Positions 54,110 through 62,999 of a stretch of DNA of 64,000 nucleotides are shown in pieces. Every line of letters begins with the position of its first letter. Within the stretch, counting starts at the first letter, position 1. The stretch spans positions 40,727 through 104,726 of the forward strand of contig JAEZCA010000068.1 in assembly GCA_023412665.1 (NCBI GenBank). Direction: 5' to 3'. The stretch comes from Bacillota bacterium (GTDB taxonomy: Bacteria > Bacillota > Clostridia > Acetivibrionales > DTU013). Position numbers and translations under genes: made by a program. The notes below the pieces were generated by a model. The model had not been told where the DNA came from, did no database searches, and saw only the letters and a list, made by a program, of their open reading frames with translations.

Positions 54110-54141
54110 TTAGTAAATTAGTAATTTAGTAATTCAGTAAA
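54110..54141. repeat. Four 8-bp tandem repeats, consensus TTAGTAAT
   Basis: Units start at 54110, 54118, 54126 and 54134: TTAGTAAA, TTAGTAAT, TTAGTAAT, TCAGTAAA. Exact 8-bp period in the divergent intergenic region; may be an operator array or simple repeat. Confidence 0.6.
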
Positions 54142-54287
54142 CAATAAATAGTTTAGGTCAAAATATATTATTTGTCAAGAAGCTATATTTTACTGCAGCC
54201 TGGTATGTAATGAAAAAATGTGGGAAAATTGATATTGAAATAATTATGAATAGGTGCTACAATTTTACTGATAAAGGAGGTGAAACG

Positions 54288-54401
54288 GTGAATACATCAG
54301 GTGACCACAATATTCTTGAAAGATTGGACTGTTATGTTGCTCATATTTCAGCATTTTATGCTGTCAAAGGGGGTACTATGTCCAAAAATGAATATTTGTG
54401 A
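54288..54401 (+). CDS. Short leader-type ORF, 37 residues
   Basis: GTG 54288 follows a perfect AAAGGAGG (54273-54280) by 7 bases. The peptide runs NTSGDHNILERLDCYVAHIS...KGGTMSKNEYL, with no signal peptide or TM. It is followed within 50 bp by a terminator and then by the ABC-F gene, the layout of antibiotic-responsive attenuators. It could equally be an independent small protein. A second possible start, ATG 54378 after AAAGGGGG, would give a heptapeptide. Confidence 0.5.
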   Translation: MNTSGDHNILERLDCYVAHISAFYAVKGGTMSKNEYL

Positions 54402-54711
54402 TCAGCGAGCTGGTGGATCATCGTTTACCTGAATAAAATTAAGACATATGCCTGGGTGATCGTTCAGCCCGGGCTTTTTTATTCTGATGTCTGTTCCGGA
54501 GGTGCTCGGTATTTCTCCGGAAATCTTAGAATCAGCGGTCTCCACATATTTTTCCTGCATATGAGAGCGTAAACAGCCCGGGTCACGGAAAACCTTCCGC
54601 CGACTCGGTTTTTAGTTTGGCATACGAGGGCACGGGTCTGTTTATGCAGTTATACTGCCGGACATGACAGCCTCTCAATAAGTTTGCAGCCCGGGCATGA
54701 AAGGAGAAGAT
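54402..54711 (+). promoter_or_regulatory. Long leader of the ABC-F gene
   Basis: 310 bp without a gene. Contains the terminator at 54450-54480 and three copies of CAGCCCGGG (54465-54473, 54574-54582, 54687-54695). The last one sits next to the Shine-Dalgarno and, being built on a palindrome, could pair with either earlier copy. This allows alternative terminator or RBS-masking folds; inference only. Confidence 0.4.
54450..54480 (+). terminator. Terminator or attenuator upstream of the ABC-F gene
   Basis: GCCTGGG (54450-54456) / CCCGGGC (54468-54474, one G-T pair) followed by six T. Confidence 0.75.
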
Positions 54712-56652
54712 ATGATAGATATAGCAGTAAAGGACTTAAATAAATATTATGGGAGCAACCATGTTATAAAGGGTATTTCATTTGAGATAAACAGGGGAGA
54801 TAGAGTAGGACTCACGGGCAGGAATGGGTCGGGCAAATCAACGCTGCTGAAGATAATTGCCGGCACCGAGGGGTATGAGAGCGGCAGCGTCATCAGGGCA
54901 TCAGGTGCAAGAGTGGAAATACTTGAGCAGATCCCGGTATTTGGGGATGGAGCCACTGTAGAAAATGTTCTGCATAGCGCATTTGACGATATTTCTGAAA
55001 TATATAATGAGATGAGGAGCCTTGAAAGCAGGATAGCTGAATGTGTTGAGGATGAGAAACTAATATCCCGGTACGGCAGGCTGCAGACCCTTTATGAAGC
55101 CAAGGGCGGCTATGAGATCGAGAGCAGGATAGACAGGGTTTGTAAAGGAATGAGAATAGATGGGCAAATGCGTGAGAAGCAGTTTGTTGTTTTGAGCGGT
55201 GGTGAGCAGACCAGGGTGAACCTTGCGCGGATCCTTCTAAAGGATGCAGACATTCTTCTGCTCGATGAGCCGACGAACCACCTTGATCTCGGAGCGATAC
55301 AATGGGTCGAGGAATTCCTTGGTGAATTTGCCGGGACAGTCATTGTAGTTTCCCATGACAGGTGCTTTCTTGATAATGCAATAACATCGATCATCGAGCT
55401 GGATTTAAATGGGCTGAGCTATTACCAAGGCAATTATAGCTTTTATGCTGAGGAAAAGGTACGCCGCTTCAACAAACAGCTTGAAGATTATGAACAGCAG
55501 AAAAGGAAGATAGATCAGCTGGAAGCTGCAGCAAAAAGGATACACGAATGGGCGAGGAATGCAGACAGCGGTGCCATGCATAAAAGAGCTTTTGCAATAG
55601 AAAAAAGAATAGAGCGGATGGAGAGGATCGAGAAGCCTGCTGCAATTAAAAAAATTTCTGTCGGCTTTAAGGAGAACGGACATACAAGTGAAGATACCGT
55701 AGTTTTCAAGGATATATATAAGGCTTACGGCAACAGGACTTTGCTTAGCGGCATCGACCTGATTATCCGCAGAAATGACAGGATCGCATTGATAGGAGCC
55801 AATGGGTGCGGGAAGTCAACACTCATAAAGATACTGACAGGAGAGGAAAAACCGGACCGGGGCTGTGCGAAAGTCGGAAACAGCATAAAGCCGGCTTACC
55901 TCCCGCAGGTCGTTAGCTTTGAAAACAGCATTGCCACTGTGCTGGAAACAGTCAGGTACTCACTGGAAACCAATGAGGAGAGAGCTAGAAAAATATTGGC
56001 TCAGTTCCATTTCAGAGGAAGTGATGTACAAAAGACGACAGGGAACCTGTCAGGAGGTGAGAAGAGTAGACTAAAGCTATGTCTGCTGATGCAGCAGGAT
56101 ATTAATCTGCTTATCATGGATGAGCCCACAAACCATCTGGATATACAGTCCAGAGAATGGATAGAGGAGGCATTATCCGGTTATGGCGGAACCATACTGT
56201 TTGTCTCCCATGACAGGTATTTCATAAATAAGTTTACGACCCGAGTCTGGGAGCTTAAGAATGGCAGCATAACCGACTTTGATGGCACTTATGCCGAGTA
56301 TTGTGAATGGCTGGCCAGGGCTTCAAGCAAGGAGAGAGCTGCCCAGCTTGACCGAGCAGCGGTAAAGGGATCAGAGAATAAGGCGGATGCCGGCCGCAAG
56401 GCTCCCAATGAAGGAAGCAGGCCAGATAGAGCCGGCCGAAGCAGCGGGACTCTATCGGACAAAAAAGCAGGTGAAATAAAGGCCTGTGAAGAGAGAATCA
56501 GTGAGGCTGAATTGCAGCTGAGCAAGCTAAATGAAGAAATGGAAGTATCAGCAAGTGATTTTGAGAAGCTGAATGAGTTGTTCGCCCAAAAGCAGGAGTT
56601 AGAGGACGAACTGGAGCTGTTGTATGACATGTGGGGAGAATTGACATGCTGA
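54712..56652 (+). CDS. ABC-F family ATPase
   Basis: 646 residues, soluble with two ABC cassettes and no membrane domain. First Walker A GRNGSGKST (36-44), signature LSGGEQTRV, Walker B LLLDEPTNHLD; second GANGCGKST, LSGGEKSRL, LIMDEPTNHLD. A C-terminal coiled coil (about 590-640) follows a charged linker. ABC-F proteins act on the ribosome; some give antibiotic resistance, others (YdiF/Uup group) assist translation. The C-terminal coiled coil argues for YdiF/Uup-like, whereas the leader with short ORF argues for drug induction. ATG 54712 with AAGGAG chosen over ATG 54697. Confidence 0.88.
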   Translation: MIDIAVKDLNKYYGSNHVIKGISFEINRGDRVGLTGRNGSGKSTLLKIIAGTEGYESGSVIRASGARVEILEQIPVFGDGATVENVLHSAFDDISEIYNEMRSLESRIAECVEDEKLISRYGRLQTLYEAKGGYEIESRIDRVCKGMRIDGQMREKQFVVLSGGEQTRVNLARILLKDADILLLDEPTNHLDLGAIQWVEEFLGEFAGTVIVVSHDRCFLDNAITSIIELDLNGLSYYQGNYSFYAEEKVRRFNKQLEDYEQQKRKIDQLEAAAKRIHEWARNADSGAMHKRAFAIEKRIERMERIEKPAAIKKISVGFKENGHTSEDTVVFKDIYKAYGNRTLLSGIDLIIRRNDRIALIGANGCGKSTLIKILTGEEKPDRGCAKVGNSIKPAYLPQVVSFENSIATVLETVRYSLETNEERARKILAQFHFRGSDVQKTTGNLSGGEKSRLKLCLLMQQDINLLIMDEPTNHLDIQSREWIEEALSGYGGTILFVSHDRYFINKFTTRVWELKNGSITDFDGTYAEYCEWLARASSKERAAQLDRAAVKGSENKADAGRKAPNEGSRPDRAGRSSGTLSDKKAGEIKACEERISEAELQLSKLNEEMEVSASDFEKLNELFAQKQELEDELELLYDMWGELTC

Positions 56653-56664
56653 GCTTTTGCTATA

Positions 56665-56720
56665 GCATGATACTGCCCTGGAGCCGGTAGAACCTGGAGT
56701 ACTAGCCGCCGGTATCATGC
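56665..56720. repeat. 9-bp stem with large loop after the ABC-F gene
   Basis: GCATGATAC (56665-56673) pairs perfectly with GTATCATGC (56712-56720). No T run; possibly a 3'-end stability hairpin. Confidence 0.5.
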
Positions 56721-56770
56721 AAGTCCCGTTTTTGGGAAGTATTTTGCACTTTACTGCGAAAATTGTACAA

Positions 56771-56828
56771 TTGCCCGGGTTTTCACATGATAAATCCTGA
56801 GATATCGGGATGTCATGTATCCGGGCAA
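56771..56828. repeat. Long imperfect hairpin before the proS 3' end
   Basis: TTGCCCGG (56771-56778) / CCGGGCAA (56821-56828) with inner ACATGA/TCATGT pairing. It may be the termination structure for proS on the minus strand. Confidence 0.45.
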
Positions 56829-56859
56829 AAGCACAACAAGAAAAGGGAATGTGCTTATA

Positions 56860-58554
56860 CTATTGTATTATTTTTTCAACTGCAGTATAGACATCCTCAA
56901 GCTTAATGGAGTTCTTTATTTTTTTATCACGGGTCGTGACTTCGACCTCGCCTTTTTCGAGGTTTCGGCTGCTTACAATGAGTCTGAGGGGGATACCCAA
57001 GAGGTCGGCGTCGGCAAACATGATGCCTGCGGCTGCATTGCGATCATCTAGCAGCACTTCATATTTACGGCCCAGTTCTTCATACAGTCTGAAACCGGTC
57101 TGACGCACTTCCTCATTCGTACTGTTCAGGACACAGATATGAATCTGCCAGGGAGCCACCGACATCGGCCAAATCGGTCCGTAATCATCATGGCTGGCTT
57201 CTATGATACTGGCAAGGAGCCTTCCCACCCCTATGCCGTAGCAGCCCATTACAGGTATTTTTTGTTTACCGTCTGCATCTGTATAAGTCATAGCCATGCT
57301 TTCTGTGTACTTGGTGCCGAGCTGGAATATATTGCCCACCTCGATGCCGCGGCTCAGTTTCAGCCTTCCGCCGCATTTTGCACAGATGTCTCCGTCATTT
57401 ACTCTGGAAACATCGACATATTTGTCCGGTTTTATGTCTCTTGACATGCTTATACCTTTTATATGATGATCTGGCTTGTTGGCCCCTCCGACAAGGTTGT
57501 TTTCGTTTTCCAATGAAACGTCATAGAGGATATTGGCTTTTTCTGTGCTAAGTCCGATTGCACCGATAAAACCAAAGCACAGATCAATGTTATCATAATC
57601 TGTTAGCGGAAAAACTTCTGCTCCGACTGTATTTCTCAGCTTGGCTTCATTGACCTGTAGGTCGCCGCGAACAAATACGACCAGAGGCTTATTGCTGCCC
57701 TTAACTGCAAAAACAGTAGCTTTCATCGTTTTGTCAGCAGTGGTGCCTAAGAAACCGGCCAATGATTCAATGTCTTTGATATCCGGAGTGAAAACCTCTT
57801 CAAGAGGCTGTTCTGCCGAGGACTCATGACTGACCTGAGAAACGGCAACTTCTGCATTGGCCTTGTAATCACATTGTTCACAAACAACGATCGTATCTTC
57901 TCCTGCTTCAGTCAGCAGCATGAACTCATGAGAGACCTTTCCGCCCATCATGCCGCTGTCGGAACCCACCGACACCACCTGAGGAAGGCCGGTTCGTTCA
58001 AAGATCCTATGATAAGCTTCCAGCGCCCTCTGATAATATTGCTCCAGGTCCTCCTGTGTAGTATGGAAGGAATAGGCGTCCTTCATTGTAAATTCCCGGA
58101 CCCGTATCAGACCGCCCCTTGATCTTGGCTCATCTCTGAACTTTGTCTGGAGTTGGTAGATCATGAACGGATATTTTGTCCAGGATCTTGCCTCGCTTCT
58201 GGCTAAATGGACCGCAGCCTCTTCATGGGTCATACCCAGCAGCATGCTGTGGCCGGTCCTGTCCTTGAATCTGACAAGCTCGCCTCCTACACTGCCATAT
58301 CGGCCTGATTCCTCCCAGAGCTCTGAAGGCAGCACTACCGGGAACAGGACCTCCTGCCCGTCTATTCTGTCCATTTCCTCCCGTATGATCTTCTCTATTT
58401 TGGAGGCTATCCTTTTTGCAGGCAAAAGCATCGAGTAGATACCGTTGGACACCTGCCTGATATATCCGCCGCGAAGGAGGAATATATGGCTTGCCAGTGT
58501 TGCATCAGCCGGCTTCTCTTTGAACCTGTCACCCAATAGTTTACTTAACAGCAT
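56860..58554 (-). CDS. proS: Prolyl-tRNA synthetase, bacterial type
   Basis: 564 residues, as expected for the bacterial class II ProRS with an editing (YbaK-like) insertion. Motif 1 region (GIYSMLLPAKR...), motif 2 (TKFRDEPRSRGGLIRVREFTMKDAYSFH), editing insertion about 225-405 and motif 3 (GCYGIGVGRLLASIIE), with an anticodon-binding C-terminal domain. Charges tRNA-Pro. The ATG 58554 has only a modest GGA in front. I looked for a T-box leader upstream and found none. Confidence 0.95.
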   Translation of the reverse strand: MLLSKLLGDRFKEKPADATLASHIFLLRGGYIRQVSNGIYSMLLPAKRIASKIEKIIREEMDRIDGQEVLFPVVLPSELWEESGRYGSVGGELVRFKDRTGHSMLLGMTHEEAAVHLARSEARSWTKYPFMIYQLQTKFRDEPRSRGGLIRVREFTMKDAYSFHTTQEDLEQYYQRALEAYHRIFERTGLPQVVSVGSDSGMMGGKVSHEFMLLTEAGEDTIVVCEQCDYKANAEVAVSQVSHESSAEQPLEEVFTPDIKDIESLAGFLGTTADKTMKATVFAVKGSNKPLVVFVRGDLQVNEAKLRNTVGAEVFPLTDYDNIDLCFGFIGAIGLSTEKANILYDVSLENENNLVGGANKPDHHIKGISMSRDIKPDKYVDVSRVNDGDICAKCGGRLKLSRGIEVGNIFQLGTKYTESMAMTYTDADGKQKIPVMGCYGIGVGRLLASIIEASHDDYGPIWPMSVAPWQIHICVLNSTNEEVRQTGFRLYEELGRKYEVLLDDRNAAAGIMFADADLLGIPLRLIVSSRNLEKGEVEVTTRDKKIKNSIKLEDVYTAVEKIIQ

Positions 58555-58796
58555 TGTTGCACTATTCCTTTTCTTAAATTTTTTTCAGTTTATCACCGTC
58601 AGCATATATATGTCAAGGATGGCACTCCGGCATACGTATATGTGTTATAACTCGGTGAATAATGGGCCCCCACCCCACCTCTACAGCCAGTGCTGCTGAT
58701 GAATCAGGGAAGCTTTGCGAAGAGCTTGGGGATGAATCGGACCGTAGAAATCTAAACATTCTATTCGAACTGATGTGTTATCATACCAATAATGGA
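58555..58796. other. Divergent region proS / TM2 gene
   Basis: No gene and no T-box. Holds GTTATAA (about 58644) followed by ATGGGCCCCCACCCCACCTC (58662-58681), which matches 18 of 20 bases with 8021-8040. Confidence 0.5.
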
Positions 58797-58825
58797 TTGT
58801 AGACACAAACGATATGTTATATAAT
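58797..58825 (+). promoter_or_regulatory. Predicted sigma-A promoter for the TM2 gene
   Basis: TTGTAG (58797-58802), 17-bp spacer, perfect TATAAT (58820-58825); short leader of about 23 bases. Confidence 0.6.
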
Positions 58826-58854
58826 TGGTTTATCTAATATTGGAGGTGGTCGTA

Positions 58855-59295
58855 TTGAGGTGTAATAACCATCCTGAGAGAGAAGCAGAGGGTGCATGTG
58901 TTTACTGTGGCAAGCTGTTCTGCAGTGACTGTCTTGTTGAGGCAAATGGCAAAATGTATTGCAAGGCCGATGTGGGTAATGTGATCAGGGATGCAAAAGA
59001 TGAGGCTGCTGCTGTCAGAAATGCGAGCCCAAATATTATTATTAACAATGCAAATAACAATACTAATACAAACACAGTCGGAGGAGCCAACTACCCATAT
59101 AAGAGCAAGCTTGTTACAGCACTGTTGTGCTTCTTCCTGGGGGGTCTGGGAGTACACAGATTTTATGTGGGCAAGATCGGCACAGGCATCATATGGCTTC
59201 TAACTGCTGGACTCTGCGGTTTTGGATGGCTCATCGACTTTATTGTCATCCTTATTGGAGGCTTCAGAGATAAAGCGAAAATGCCGCTTAAGTAA
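58855..59295 (+). CDS. B-box-like zinc finger / TM2 domain protein
   Basis: 146 residues. N-terminal Cys/His cluster (CNNHPEREAEGACVYCGKLFCSDC, then YCKAD) like a degenerate B-box zinc finger; a low-complexity Asn/Thr linker (about 58-80); then a TM2 domain of two helices with KLVTALLCFFLGGLGVHRFYVGKIGTGIIWLL and GFGWLIDFIVILIGGFRD. TM2 proteins are common but mostly uncharacterised. TTG 58855 is fixed by GGAGGTGG; the longer frame begins within the promoter. Confidence 0.82.
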   Translation: MRCNNHPEREAEGACVYCGKLFCSDCLVEANGKMYCKADVGNVIRDAKDEAAAVRNASPNIIINNANNNTNTNTVGGANYPYKSKLVTALLCFFLGGLGVHRFYVGKIGTGIIWLLTAGLCGFGWLIDFIVILIGGFRDKAKMPLK

Positions 59296-59323
59296 TGACA
59301 GGATCAGTAACATAAATTGTGAT

Positions 59324-59373
59324 AAATCTGACCGTACAGTTCCTAAAACAGACCTGTACGGTCAGATTTTTAT
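59324..59373 (+). terminator. Rho-independent terminator after the TM2 gene
   Basis: 16-bp perfect stem AAATCTGACCGTACAG / CTGTACGGTCAGATTT ending in TTTTTATT. Confidence 0.9.
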
Positions 59374-59378
59374 TAGTC

Positions 59379-59471
59379 GGAGCAGGCTTCAATGATACGA
59401 ATTATTTTTCCCGACTGTTCAGCAAACACATGGGGATATCTCCATCAAAGTTCAAGAGTCAGGCCAGGTAA
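59379..59471 (+). pseudogene. Remnant of an AraC-type HTH regulator
   Basis: The frame GAGFNDTNYFSRLFSKHM, then GISPSKFKSQAR and a stop at 59469-59471, is the last 30 residues of an AraC/XylS C-terminal HTH. No upstream coding sequence continues it; a terminator directly precedes. Only the tail of the gene is left, so it is a fragment. Confidence 0.75.
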
Positions 59472-59535
59472 AAGCACGCGGTTCCGGTCAGGTTCTGCAA
59501 GCCCTGAACAGTGAACATATCAAGGAGGTATCCGC

Positions 59536-60951
59536 TTACAGCAGTTTTCTAGTAATGAAGTTATCCTCAAGTAATACCCAGTTTTCGGGGTATGGGTACC
59601 CCAATGCCCAATAGCTTATACCGCCAAGGTTATACGCTTTAGCTGTATCGAACTTCGCCTGAGCGCTTCTGGCATCCTCGAACCACACTGCATGCTGACG
59701 GCCCTGTTCATCCCAATAACGGTAAAAGGGTGATGCGGCAACCGGATCATATTGTATATTGGCACCATATCTGATCGCCCTGTCTCTGGCTTCCTTATTG
59801 CTGAAGGTTTCAGCCTCCTGACCCTGGACATGGGGCAGCAGCCAATCCCGGGCGTAGATCTGGAAGCCCATGAATATCTTATATCTTGGCATTACTGAAA
59901 CTGCGTAATCAAGTACACGCTTTATTTCATTGAGTGGAGAAATAGCGCGCGGCGGACCCTTGCGATAACCCCATTCATAGGTCATTAGAACGACAAAGTC
60001 CATTATCCTGCCATGGGCGGGGTAGTCATGGGCAGTATACAACAGCCCGGACTGCTCGGCGTTTACTTTCGGAGCCAGTGAGCTTGATACGAAATATCCT
60101 TTCGGATGCAGACGATCAACTGTAAGCTGGATGAACCTGTTATAATTTTCTCTGTCTTCCGGAAGAACGTTTTCAAAATCTACATTTAATCCCATATAGC
60201 CCTTTTGATCCATCACCGCGAGTATATTGTCAATCAGCCGGTTTGATACTTCCAAACTGCTAAGGACAGCATGGGCGACGTTTTCTCCAAGTTCGGTCGA
60301 AGTAAAATTATTAATGGACATCATTGGGACAGCTCTTTCAGCATATGCGGCATTTATGGCGGGAAGATCGTCTATGGATTCCATGGACCCGTCTTCCCTG
60401 ATCCTGTAAGCAAAGGGGGATGCATATGTCAGGTTGCGGCCGACACTTCTGATTATAGGAGCAGCCCGCTGACCAAGAATATATATGAATCCGTTGACAT
60501 CTATCACTCGCCTTTGTTTGATAGGGATCATTAGCTCATTGCCGGGGTAAATCAGGTTCGGATTTGTAATGTTATTTATGGTCGTAAGTGTTTGAAGAGA
60601 AACATTGTATCTTTGAGCTATCTGGAACAGCGTTTCTCCAGGCTGCACTCTATGCCGTGGCGCAGGAATATATAGTACATCTCCGGGCGCGATCCTGTTG
60701 GGGTCAGCGATCTGATTACGCTGCAGAATCGACTGAAGAGTCACTCCGTAGGTTTGTGAAATACTCCAAAGGGACTCTCCTGCGCTGACGGTGTGGTAGG
60801 TATCCTCTGTAGGTATTACAAGCGCCTGCCCGATAACCAGTTGGTTTGGGTATGTCAAATCATTAGTATCTATTATACTTCTCGTTGAAACACGATAGAA
60901 GTTGGCAATCGTCCACAGCGACTGTCCGGAGCTGACAACATGAATAATCAC
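59536..60951 (-). CDS. LysM-GH18 spore peptidoglycan hydrolase (YaaH/SleL type)
   Basis: 471 residues. Three LysM repeats (about 3-48, 52-96, 99-145; e.g. YRVSTRSIIDTN, YHTVSAGESLWSISQTYGV, HRVQPGETLFQIAQRYNV), then a GH18 barrel with the catalytic motif GLNVDFENV, in which the final Glu is the acid. No signal peptide: like SleL/YaaH it is probably put on the spore during sporulation and cleaves cortex muropeptides at germination. GTG 60951 with GAGG about 9 bases upstream. Divergent from the ECF sigma gene. Confidence 0.88.
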   Translation of the reverse strand: MIIHVVSSGQSLWTIANFYRVSTRSIIDTNDLTYPNQLVIGQALVIPTEDTYHTVSAGESLWSISQTYGVTLQSILQRNQIADPNRIAPGDVLYIPAPRHRVQPGETLFQIAQRYNVSLQTLTTINNITNPNLIYPGNELMIPIKQRRVIDVNGFIYILGQRAAPIIRSVGRNLTYASPFAYRIREDGSMESIDDLPAINAAYAERAVPMMSINNFTSTELGENVAHAVLSSLEVSNRLIDNILAVMDQKGYMGLNVDFENVLPEDRENYNRFIQLTVDRLHPKGYFVSSSLAPKVNAEQSGLLYTAHDYPAHGRIMDFVVLMTYEWGYRKGPPRAISPLNEIKRVLDYAVSVMPRYKIFMGFQIYARDWLLPHVQGQEAETFSNKEARDRAIRYGANIQYDPVAASPFYRYWDEQGRQHAVWFEDARSAQAKFDTAKAYNLGGISYWALGYPYPENWVLLEDNFITRKLL

Positions 60952-61096
60952 TATATTGTACCTCTATTTATTCGCTATCTTCATAATATTCATAGGGACG
61001 CTGAATTGTTACAATGGCAGACGAGCTGGTATTTTGATAAAATTAAATGAACTTTTTGTTTGCGTAAACACTCTTATATGTATGAGGGGGGAGCGG

Positions 61097-61618
61097 ATGG
61101 ACACAGAAGTACTGCTGAAGCAGGCGCGGTCAGGTGACAAGGATGCGCTGGTTGCGCTTGTCATGGCCAGGAAGGATGAATATTACCGCCTTGCCTATAC
61201 ATACACCGGCAACAGGGATGACGCAATGGATTCCTTGCAGGATATGACTGTCAAACTATTCGAGAATATAAGAAAACTCAGAAATATCGATGCGTTTTAC
61301 TCCTGGAGCAAGACCATTCTTGTAAACCTGTGCAAAGCGACGCTGCGAAAAAAGAGCAGGGTCATTGCACTCAAAAACACTCATGAGGAACCATATAATG
61401 AGAACTTTTCGGCCGGAGAGGACAGACAGGACATCCTTGTTTGCCTGAACCGCTTGAGCGACGTACATCAGGAGGCTATCAAGCTCAGGTTTTTCATGGA
61501 TATGGATTATGATACGATAGCCCAGGTGACGGGAGTGCCTGTCGGGACAGTAAAATCCAGGATATTTAACGCAATGGCAAAGCTTAAGGAACTATTCGGA
61601 GGTGATGAGCGTGAATGA
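61097..61618 (+). CDS. ECF-type RNA polymerase sigma factor
   Basis: 173 residues. Region 2 (about 22-90; YRLAYTYTGNRDDAMDSLQDMTVKLFENI...YSWSKTILVN) and region 4 (about 115-165; LSDVHQEAIKLRFFMDMDYDTIAQVTGVPVGTVKSRIFNAMAKL), no region 1/3. ATG 61097 directly follows GAGGGGGGAG; the longer frame from 60956 is not credible. Overlaps the partner gene by 8 bp, the usual sigma/anti-sigma arrangement. I found no convincing self-recognised promoter. Confidence 0.9.
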   Translation: MDTEVLLKQARSGDKDALVALVMARKDEYYRLAYTYTGNRDDAMDSLQDMTVKLFENIRKLRNIDAFYSWSKTILVNLCKATLRKKSRVIALKNTHEEPYNENFSAGEDRQDILVCLNRLSDVHQEAIKLRFFMDMDYDTIAQVTGVPVGTVKSRIFNAMAKLKELFGGDERE

Positions 61619-62945
61619 TATAGAAAAAGCACTGCGAAATAAAAAGGCTGAGTTTGAAAGGATCGAAACGCCTGCGGAAATGGAGAGTCTGCTGAAACAG
61701 GCTTTGCAGGGTAAGAAAAAGAGAATAAGCTACAGACCTGTTGCGGCAATTCTGATCACAGTTCTCATCTTCACTTATAATTTTGATGTGATCGCGTATT
61801 ATGGCAAAAGATTTGCCGGCTACGACCAAATCACCATTGGAGCGCTCAATAAGCTCAATGAAGAGGGTAGAGGCCAGGAAATAGGCAAGTCCTGTTCCTT
61901 CAGCAACGGAGCATCAGTGACGATAGATGGCATCATGTTTGATGATAATGAACTTTTAGTATTCTATAAGCTGCAGACAAGCAGTGGGAAGCTGGAGGAA
62001 ATCATACAGGCAGGCTTGCCCTGGTTCAGCATCCATGGACTTAAGCCAATGGGATATCACTATACCAGTGGTGAAGGAATAATTGTAGATGACCAGACCA
62101 TGACCTTTATCGATACTATGGAGCCCATTATGTTTTATGAAAAATGGCTGAGATTTGATATACAGATGATGGTAAATGGCGAACCCGAGATTCAGTCTGT
62201 CAGCTTCACCCTTGACAGGGACAGGGCTATGGAAAGGACAGCTAAATTGATGCTGAATGCTGAAGCAGTTCTTGGAGACTGCAGAGTCGTTTTTGATGAA
62301 TTCACCGCATCTGTTATGAGTTCAATGATAAAAGGGAGAATTATTCCTCAGTCAGATGAAGCTCTGGAGAGATATAACCCAGGGACCGCTGAAGGCAGCA
62401 TGGAAATACCTCATTTAGTTTATGACATTGTATCGGATGAAGGTGAAGTGATGCAATTCTCCGGAGGGCAGAGTGCTTCAGGCGGAAATATAACATTCAC
62501 AGGCAGGAGTGATGCATTGCCAAAGGATTTTAAAACATTGCAGATCAAAAACATACGAGAGGAAACAATGAAGACCATCGATAAAGCGGTGGTTGTGAGT
62601 ACAGGTACAAAGGATATGCGGGTCTCAGAGGATCTGATCATAAACAATGTGTATCGAAATAGCGAGGATCTCTGCATATCAGTTTCCAGCAGGGGCATTC
62701 CTGTCATTGGCCTGTTCAGAGGAGAAGAACAGCTGGAGCAGATCAATGAGGAGGAATTTAAGCTTGAGGCAGAAAGTACTGAGCCTGTGGAAAGAGTCTT
62801 CAGATTTAGAGCATCAGAGGAAGGCTCTGCTGATGGCGTCTTAGATGAATCAACAGAGGATGACGCAAACAGCCTGATGGTCAGTGTGAAATATATCCGT
62901 TACATAAAAATAAGTCCCGACACCATAAACATACCGATTGATTGA
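61611..62945 (+). CDS. DUF4179 membrane protein, probable anti-sigma factor
   Basis: 444 residues. N-terminal cytoplasmic stretch (1-38) rich in charged helices, one TM (about 40-62, PVAAILITVLIFTYNFDVIAYY), then a large extracytoplasmic region of about 380 residues containing the DUF4179 and C-terminal Ig-like domain. This is the layout of sensors that hold an ECF sigma at the membrane. GTG 61611 chosen: GGAGGTG precedes it by 6 bases; GTG 61602 lies inside the binding site. Coupled to the sigma gene by overlap. Confidence 0.8.
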   Translation: MNDIEKALRNKKAEFERIETPAEMESLLKQALQGKKKRISYRPVAAILITVLIFTYNFDVIAYYGKRFAGYDQITIGALNKLNEEGRGQEIGKSCSFSNGASVTIDGIMFDDNELLVFYKLQTSSGKLEEIIQAGLPWFSIHGLKPMGYHYTSGEGIIVDDQTMTFIDTMEPIMFYEKWLRFDIQMMVNGEPEIQSVSFTLDRDRAMERTAKLMLNAEAVLGDCRVVFDEFTASVMSSMIKGRIIPQSDEALERYNPGTAEGSMEIPHLVYDIVSDEGEVMQFSGGQSASGGNITFTGRSDALPKDFKTLQIKNIREETMKTIDKAVVVSTGTKDMRVSEDLIINNVYRNSEDLCISVSSRGIPVIGLFRGEEQLEQINEEEFKLEAESTEPVERVFRFRASEEGSADGVLDESTEDDANSLMVSVKYIRYIKISPDTINIPID

Positions 62946-62999
62946 AATTGACAGATTTTATCTTCATTTGATGTGTTATAATGGTACAGGGTGGTAAAA

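Noticed and set aside
58555..58830. T-box leader upstream of proS
   Set aside because: No AGGGTGGNACCGCG-type antiterminator sequence on the minus strand.
61050..61080. Autoregulatory ECF promoter TGAACT...CGTA
   Set aside because: The spacing is about 10 bp, too short for a known ECF promoter.
60956..61096. N-terminal extension of the ECF sigma factor
   Set aside because: The extra residues are hydrophobic and unlike sigma factors; GAGGGGGGAG sits right before ATG 61097.
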